Shown piece after piece: positions 58,892 to 64,000 of a DNA stretch of 64,000 bases; the first letter of the stretch is position 1; each line of letters starts with the position of its first letter. Under the pieces are notes generated by a model that worked only from the letters and a program-made list of their open reading frames with translations, searched no databases and was not told the DNA's origin. The position numbers were made by a program, and so were the translations under genes. The DNA is from Enchytraeus crypticus (lineage: Eukaryota > Annelida > Clitellata > Enchytraeida > Enchytraeidae). The stretch is taken from NCBI GenBank assembly GCA_905160935.1, contig CAJHZI010000741.1, positions 2,485,001 to 2,549,000 on the forward strand. The letters are read 5' to 3'.

Positions 58892-61800
58892 AGACACCAA
58901 GAACATAATTTAAACTATCGCTGCACCAGGTATATAATTGAGACTAGTAAATGTAATCATTTCTCCTAATATTGACCAACAGGTCGCACGCACCGTTCTA
59001 ACCAGGTGAGTGCACCGGAGTACGTCTATCTGATCTCAGAGCTAGCGGGAGAGCAGAGGTTTGCTTCAACCGTCGCCAAGAGACTTCAGAGTCTGGTTGG
59101 TGATTAATCTTCCTAGCTTTGTTGTTTTAACAATTGCTTTCAAATCAGTTAACAAATCTAAACTCTGCCACTAACTCCCATGATCTATGGGCAGTAGTAA
59201 AGAAGGTCACTGGTAAGAAGCTATATCAACGATCTTCTCCCAATCCGAGCATAAATGCTGAAACGCTTAATAGCTATTATGCTCTAGTCTCAACCGACAG
59301 TGAGTATAGTGAACCAATCGTAAACCAAGTGAATAATATACCTAATAATACCGTTTCAGAATTTACAATTTTCCACATTCTGGACAAATTAAAACCAACA
59401 GCCACTGGTCCCGATGACCTTCCTTCATGGTTCTTGAGGCTATCTGCTCCAGTCTTTGCAGCTCCTCTTGCTAACTTAATCAATATGTCTATCCGCAATT
59501 CCTATGTACCTATTCAGTGGAAATCCTCGGTAATTAAACCGATACCCAAGGTTTCATGCCCAGTGTCATGTCTGACTATCGCCCTATTTCCATCACCTCT
59601 GTACTCTCACGCATCACTGAGCATATTATCACGTCACGGTATATATACTCGCACTATTATCTTCACCTCCAAGCCTTGATTTCACCAATCAGTATACATT
59701 TCGCCCTACAGGATCCACTACTGCTGCTCTCATTGCCTTCTTTCACAAACTTTCGTCTATGCTCGAAACTGAGACCTTCGTCAGAGTAATAGTGTTAGAT
59801 TTCAGCAAGGCGTTTGATACAGTCAGACACTCACAAATGAGTGATAAAGTGTGTACCCTAGATGTGCCTAGCAACATTAATGGGTGGATTGCCAGCTTCC
59901 TCTCGGCCCATTCACACACCACTATCTTTGATGGTCAAACATCGTCATCAGCAGCAATCAATGCCAGCAATTAGTCCATATCGAAAACTGGTCCCGTTCT
60001 AACAATCTAGTATTAAATCGAAATAAAACAAAAGAAATTCTCTTCCAATTACCCAAGCAAAAAAGGCAGATAAGAGATGTCCCACACCTTGAAGGAATTG
60101 AGCGGGTTTCTAACTTCAAATGCTTAGGTGTCATAGTATCTGATAACTTTTCTTTTTCTGCTCATATCACAAACATCATTAGCTTGTGTTCGAGCAACAT
60201 TTTTGCGCTCTATTCTTTACGTAGTAAAGGTTTGGCAAATGATCTTCTTCAGAGAGTCTTTCAAGCCTCCACACTCTCTAAGCTTCTATATGCCTCCCAG
60301 TTTTGGTGGGGCTTTACAAATGCTGAAGAGAGAACCCGTCTTGAAACCTTTTTAAAGAAGGCAAGGAGAGCTGGATTCTACAGTAAAGAATCTCATTTTG
60401 AGGACCTATGTAACTTTGATGACAATAATCTTTTCAAGGCAATCTGTAACAACCCTGCACATTTACTGGCGCATTTGTTACATCAACAAAACAATCATAA
60501 TTACCCAACCCGAAGAAATACTGCTAAGAGATGCTTTTCCCTTCCCATAAAACGAAGCAGTCTGAGCGATAAAAACTTCATTATTCATATGATTCTGGAT
60601 GATGCTAGTTAATTTAATGAATACTAAAAGATTCTTCTTTACTCATAGTACAGTTCGCCCTATATTGCAATTATGAATAGTATAAGCCATTGATTTATGT
60701 AATGTTGTAATATTCATGTGGTAAATGTTAGCGAGAACAATTTTTAGTTTTATCTCTGTTATATCTAGCCTGTTTATGCTATATCTGTAATTTGTTATGC
60801 TGTGTCTGTTGGAATTTCTGTACTGTAACTTTCTGCGGTTGTCAGATTGAACGAAAATAAACGAATATATTATTATTATTTCATTGAACAGTCATCCTAT
60901 TTCACTATGGATAGTTATTTCTATGTAATTGAGATGATTTCTGCATGATTATGAACTGTACAAGATTGTCAAAATCTTTTTTGGTATTCTTAATGGATAA
61001 AATCTGCACTTGTATACATTACTGTGCTCAATTGTTAGTGTTGACAGAATTTTTCCTTTGCAGAAAACCTGTTTTAGATTATAATTATTGATCAACTTTC
61101 ATTAATACGACTAATTTTACGATTAATACGTCAAATTTGTTAATTCTTGAATTTTTGTAGAAAGTACTGCCTCTGTAGATTCACTACTCTTTGTCTGTGT
61201 AATATGTGTGAGTTGTAATTTCTGAAATTGCTTCATTCACCAGGGTGCGCTGACTCACGGTGATAGGAGAGCCACAGAAGCAAGAGATCTGAGTGGCTTC
61301 AATGTAGATAACAAGGTTGCTGCTATTTCTGGCTTTTTTAGAATACTTATATTTATTTAGATTATTTTTAAATCTGCACAGGACTTACTGCTTACCATGC
61401 ATTACCTTCTGCAGCGGTATACTTGAAGAGTAAGAATATATGCCTCAAACCAGTCAGAGAACGTGAGCGTAGGGGAGCGTAGTTATACAAATTTTATTTA
61501 ATATCTGACTTTTGGCTTAATTTTAAATTCTCGGTTGATTTATTTGAAATTTTCATGCTGAATTGTAAAATTTCATTTTGTAATGAAATTTATCTTTATA
61601 ATTTTTGTATTCATTTTACTAAATTATTCTGATGGATGCTTGGTTAATCGAGCGTTTATGGTGAAACATTCGGAGTTGGTTTTTGCTGAACAATTTATAT
61701 ACTTGATTATAGTATGCAGACACTAGCGCTGGACAATTACGAGATTTATTCCGAACCGAACCGAACTTTCATTTTCAACGGACCGAACCGAACTCTCAAA

Positions 61801-64000
61801 TTGTCAACTGCTAACCGAACTGAACTTTCATTTTCAACGAACCGAACTGAACCCAAACTCTGGAAATTCATAAAATTTCCATCTCTACGTGGCGCTAGAC
61901 AATTACATTATTTATTGATATTTTGTTGTAGTATGGCAACACAGCGCTGAACAATTACATTATTTATTGATATTTTGTTGTAGTATGGCAACACAGCGCT
62001 GAACAATTACATTATTTATTGATATTTTGTTGTAGTATGGCAACACAGCGCTGAACAATTACATCATTTATTGATATTTTGTTGTAGTATTGCAACACAG
62101 CGCTGAACAATTACATTATTTATTGATATATTTGATTGTAGTATTGCAACATGGCGCTGCACAATTACATTATTTATTGATATATTTGATTGTAGTATTG
62201 CAACATGGCGCTGCACAATTACATTATTTATTGATATATTTGATTGTAGTATTGCAACATGGCGCTGCACAATTACATTATTTATTGATATATTTGATTG
62301 TAGTATTGCAACATGGCGCTGCACAATTACATTATTTATTGATATATTTGATTGCAGTATTGCAACATGGTGCTGCACAATTACATTATTTATTGATATA
62401 TTTGATTGTAGTATGGCAACATTGCGCTGGACAATTACATTATTTATTGATATATTTGATTGTAGTATGGCAACATGGTGCTGCACAATTACATTATTTA
62501 TTGATATATTTGATTGTAGTATGGCAACATGGCGCTGGACAATTACATGATTTATTGATGTATTTGATTGTTGTATGGTAACATGTCGCTGCACAATTAC
62601 ATTATTTATTGATATATTTGATTGTAGTATGGCAACATGGCGCTGGACAATTACATGATTTATTGATGTATTTGATTGTTGTATGGTAACATGTCGCTGC
62701 ACAATTACATGATTTATTGATATATTTGATTGTAGTATGGCAACATGGCGCTGGACACTGTTGCCAGGTCTGTATTGAGAAGAAGTGAGGCGATAGTTCC
62801 TCCTCCAGCGACTTATGATAGAAATTTCTTTGAGGGTAAGAAATTGCTCAGATTTCACTTTCTCTCTTACCTTATAATGTTATTCTCTATATGGATGTCT
62901 GTGCCTAATTTTGTTCAAAAATAAGAACATGTTTGGCTGTTGCATTATATGAAAATGTCCTTTTTTAAATTGCCTTTTGGTTTCACACACTTGACAGACG
63001 CTCGTTCTGCCGTTTTCTTGGTTAAGTTGCTGTTTTTGTAGTTTTTCGTTTTATCCTTCTTTCCACGACTATTAATATTATTTGCATATATATATTATTT
63101 GCATATATATAAAGTTATAAACTGTAGAAATGCACTGAAGTTGCTGTCAACACAATTAAGAAAACCTTTCAACAACCTGGTTTTTTTTTTTTTATCCTGT
63201 CAACACTCGGTTTTCCAATCCGTTCATGTATTCACCGAGTTCGCTTGATTCGGCTAAATTTTGAAGTTCATAGAATTTACACTTGTAGTGATTGAGATAA
63301 GTTTACTGTTACAGTTTCATTGCAACCTACATCTGTATTTCCTGCTAGATAATTTTAGCATGTTATATTTTTATCTCTGCTTTTTAGTCTATTTCATGTC
63401 CATAGATATTACATATATCATGTTTCTTTGTGCAGATGCAAAGCGAGCTATGATGGCCGTGGGCATTATAACTTTTGATGGAAGTGCTGTAGAGAAAGGT
63501 CTGTGATTCAAATTCTTAATTAGATCATTTTGCTCTTGTGTTTTCATGTTGTTTTCTTCTTTAGCAGCGTGCTGGTTTAGCCAAGTATCTCAGGATGAAC
63601 TAAGTAATGAAATCAAATAATTATTTAAAGTCAGTTATTTATTTTTCTATTTTTAACATATTTTTGTATTTAATTGTTGTCAATTTATTTGATTAATGTA
63701 TTAACGTTTCTATTATGCTGCAGACTGTTGATTGTACTGCACTTTTCAAGAAGCATTAATTATTCTTGCTTAGAATGGTGCTCTTACAATACAGTCTTCT
63801 TTAGCTCATATTTGGTATAGTAATCTTTATGTCGTAATCATTCGTTATTGGTTGTGGTAACGATGTGTTGACTGTTGTTGCAGACATCACCATCAGTAAG
63901 TTTCTCAACAGAATCCTCGGCATGGAGGTGGCCATGCAAAACGCTCTCTTCCAGTACTTCACCGACACCATGGCGGCGTACATCTCTGAGGCCAAGAGGG
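42796..64000 (+). CDS. SBNO1: Strawberry notch (SBNO) helicase-like protein, 24 exons, partial
   Basis: Exons: 42796-43425, 44835-45221, 46375-46677, 47515-47617, 48593-48847, 49451-49535, 50030-50123, 50555-50716, 51496-51631, 51932-52037, 52496-52649, 53230-53412, 54037-54134, 54555-54682, 55452-55694, 56003-56206, 56653-56897, 57720-57854, 58248-58383, 58983-59095, 61244-61315, 62736-62835, 63436-63498, 63884-64000 (runs off). All GT/AG and in frame, about 1417 codons. Landmarks: [11 protein letters not shown] start as in SBNO1, [19 protein letters not shown], Walker [14 protein letters not shown] (about 561-573), DECHKAKN (about 677), [33 protein letters not shown], acidic and Lys-rich linkers (about 955-1060), [52 protein letters not shown] proteins are nuclear SF2-like ATPases acting in transcription regulation (Notch/Hippo contexts in animals). 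Exon 2 is a tandem duplicate of exon 1's second half. The initiator exon is missing or unidentified; symbol given for the SBNO1-like N-terminus of what is probably a single-copy gene. Confidence 0.95.
44620..44668 (+). repeat. LINE-A tail with GAT repeats
   Basis: Short 5'-truncated LINE-A end (ccctggttaaactgggattt followed by GAT repeats) within the copy-1 intron of SBNO. Confidence 0.7.
45309..45462 (+). mobile_element. LINE-A 3' fragment inserted after the SBNO duplication
   Basis: A 154-nt 5'-truncated LINE-A end (agaggtagaccacatttgat ... GAT repeats), coding for [12 protein letters not shown]-type C-terminal sequence. It is flanked by perfect 18-nt repeats attgataggttgtttttg (45291-45308 and 45463-45480). 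The paralogous site in copy 1 (about 43483-43500, attgatgggttgtttttg) has no insertion. Confidence 0.93.
46684..47165 (+). repeat. Repeating block with (CT)n after the SBNO exon 3 donor
   Basis: About four blocks of gtaaacaatgtctcat, cttcaacagtgacatgatcc and gttcattctc, each followed by CT-rich sequence. The first block starts inside the donor region at 46678-46684, so each block begins with a gtaaac word like the donor itself. Confidence 0.85.
47583..48275 (+). repeat. 38-bp minisatellite carrying an SBNO exon 3' end and donor
   Basis: The end of the exon at 47515-47617 (TTTCTCTGATAATTACACTC CTTCCAAAG then GTTAGT) is repeated about 17 more times at 38-nt spacing. Units keep ctctgataactacgct, ttctaaag and a gttagtca donor. 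Only the first copy is joined to the exon. Reading past any donor gives K-G-stop (AAA GGT TAG). Confidence 0.95.
49010..49450 (+). repeat. 66-bp minisatellite carrying an SBNO acceptor
   Basis: About six decoy copies of an intron end plus exon start (gttgtatgcatcag then GTGACGG or ATGACGG) at 66-nt spacing lead to the real acceptor at 49450 (gtatgcttcag then GTGACGGAGCC), the exon that encodes the Walker A motif. From a decoy acceptor the frame meets TAA or TGA within one unit. Confidence 0.92.
49733..49925 (+). repeat. 24-bp minisatellite in an SBNO intron
   Basis: About eight copies of a unit containing atggcttgctgaata. It does not touch an exon. Confidence 0.9.
50870..51365 (+). mobile_element. 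LINE-B fragment with an internal 33-bp repeat
   Basis: Degraded LINE-B C-terminal sequence (about 50880-51125), then five to six copies of a 33-nt unit with gaggagttaaatgtcatgga (51139-51330), then the LINE-B end ccaatgggcagtgcactgag and GA repeats. The unit is the last coding/3' UTR junction of the LINE (gtggaggagttaaatgtcatgg equals the WRR..SW end), so the repeat arose inside the LINE copy. Confidence 0.75.
53555..53830 (-). repeat. Composite SINE with LINE-A tail, reverse orientation
   Basis: Starts with reversed GAT repeats and tgaatcccagtttaactagg, then accgaatgccctttctgacg, and ends at the head ttcatacaacccggacacaa. Near full-length for this family (about 275 nt). Located in an SBNO intron. 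Confidence 0.8.
54925..55140 (+). repeat. About 32-bp minisatellite in an SBNO intron
   Basis: Four to six copies of tcctaatcttaataaatatg followed by aggcatagttg, the later ones degenerate. Not at an exon edge. Confidence 0.85.
57370..57450 (+). repeat. SINE end with (ATT)n tail
   Basis: Contains ggacgtccctgacatccctg and aaacggacgttaaaccttc followed by ATT repeats, matching the end of the SINE-like copy at 8700-8925. Confidence 0.6.
58770..58892 (+). repeat. LINE-B tail with (GA)n
   Basis: Contains catggccctgccaataggca and gtgcactgtgagagag followed by a GA run. Same order as at 51340 and 25810, showing GA as the natural tail of LINE-B. Confidence 0.7.
59120..60885 (+). mobile_element. Non-LTR retrotransposon (CR1/jockey-like RT), truncated and broken
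   Basis: In an SBNO intron, same orientation as the gene. Three frames in succession carry one protein: [34 protein letters not shown] and [10 protein letters not shown]; then [20 protein letters not shown]; then [18 protein letters not shown]. After a gap it continues [45 protein letters not shown] and [14 protein letters not shown] to a stop at 60612. The 5' part (endonuclease) is absent. At least two frame changes are present. A deletion near 59970 removes the region that should hold the catalytic F/YADD box. The 3' end is an ATT-repeat tail near 60870-60883. It is dead. Confidence 0.85.
61710..62757 (+). repeat. 54-bp minisatellite carrying an SBNO acceptor
   Basis: About 16-17 copies of a unit of 51-55 nt, each with gcgctggacaattacattat, a T-rich tract and ttgtag followed by TATGGCAACATGGCGCTG. 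The last copy supplies the real acceptor at 62735 and the first 20 or so bases of the exon 62736-62835. From a decoy acceptor the frame reads [12 protein letters not shown] then TGA. Early copies (before about 62110) differ in a block (aacacagcgctgaac), showing two sub-families. The first unit is interrupted by a ccgaac-rich insert. Long open frames on both strands here are artefacts. Confidence 0.95.
61737..61885. repeat. AACCGAACCGAAC word cluster inside the minisatellite
   Basis: About 130 nt made of ccgaaccgaac and tttcattttcaacg words in tandem, inserted after caattac of the first 54-bp unit. The interrupted unit resumes at gcgctagacaattacattat. In composition it is analogous to the GGCC cluster at 41255. 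Confidence 0.7.

Noticed and set aside
59134-60612. Separate host genes in the SBNO intron
   Set aside because: The consecutive frames form one broken non-LTR retrotransposon reverse transcriptase.
61890-62740. CRISPR-like regularly spaced repeat
   Set aside because: Units are contiguous without unique spacers, in an animal intron, and include a splice acceptor; it is a minisatellite.
62064-62858. 264-codon minus-strand ORF and 163-codon plus-strand ORF
   Set aside because: They translate the 54-bp minisatellite, whose unit length is a multiple of three; the real exon is 62736-62835 on the plus strand.

Overview
This is metazoan nuclear DNA: AT-rich, intron-rich, with four recognisable conserved animal genes whose exons all join in frame at GT/AG sites, embedded in introns and spacers full of retrotransposon debris, tRNA-derived SINEs and minisatellites. 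The proteins (MRPL45, MED22, strawberry notch, a GlnT-type glutamine synthetase) point to an invertebrate animal. I cannot place the phylum from the sequence alone.

Layout. 1-4209: no gene; repeat fragments and a tRNA-like SINE. 4210-15497 (+): complete ten-exon gene for a bacterial-type (GSI/GlnT-like) glutamine synthetase of about 462 aa. 15498-19140: convergent spacer with degenerate repeat DNA. 19141-30842 (-): complete eight-exon gene for mitochondrial ribosomal protein L45 (about 347 aa); its large intron carries a LINE fragment, an internally deleted mariner-like element and a 2.2 kb TIR transposon. 30843-34500: spacer with repeats. 34501-36888 (-): complete three-exon MED22 (154 aa). 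36889-42795: spacer with one unexplained 165-codon ORF. 42796-64000 (+): 24 exons of a strawberry notch (SBNO) helicase-like gene; the initiator exon is not certain and the 3' end lies beyond the window.

The four genes do not form a pathway; they are ordinary neighbours (two +, two -; MED22 and SBNO are divergent, GS and MRPL45 convergent).

The most striking structure is that many tandem repeats sit exactly on gene-structure boundaries. The repeat unit includes a splice donor or acceptor with a few exon bases (GS exons 8 and 9; MRPL45 exons 3, 5 and 7; SBNO exons at 47617, 49451 and 62736), or the stop codon (MED22). Only one outermost copy is used by the reconstructed gene; the others are decoy splice sites, and in each case I worked through, a decoy would introduce a stop codon or shift the frame. 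A larger version is a 1.8 kb tandem duplication that added a 129-codon exon to SBNO. Many plain microsatellites, in contrast, are explained as 3' tails of three LINE families: one ending in (GAT)n, one in (GA)n, one in (ATT/GTT)n.
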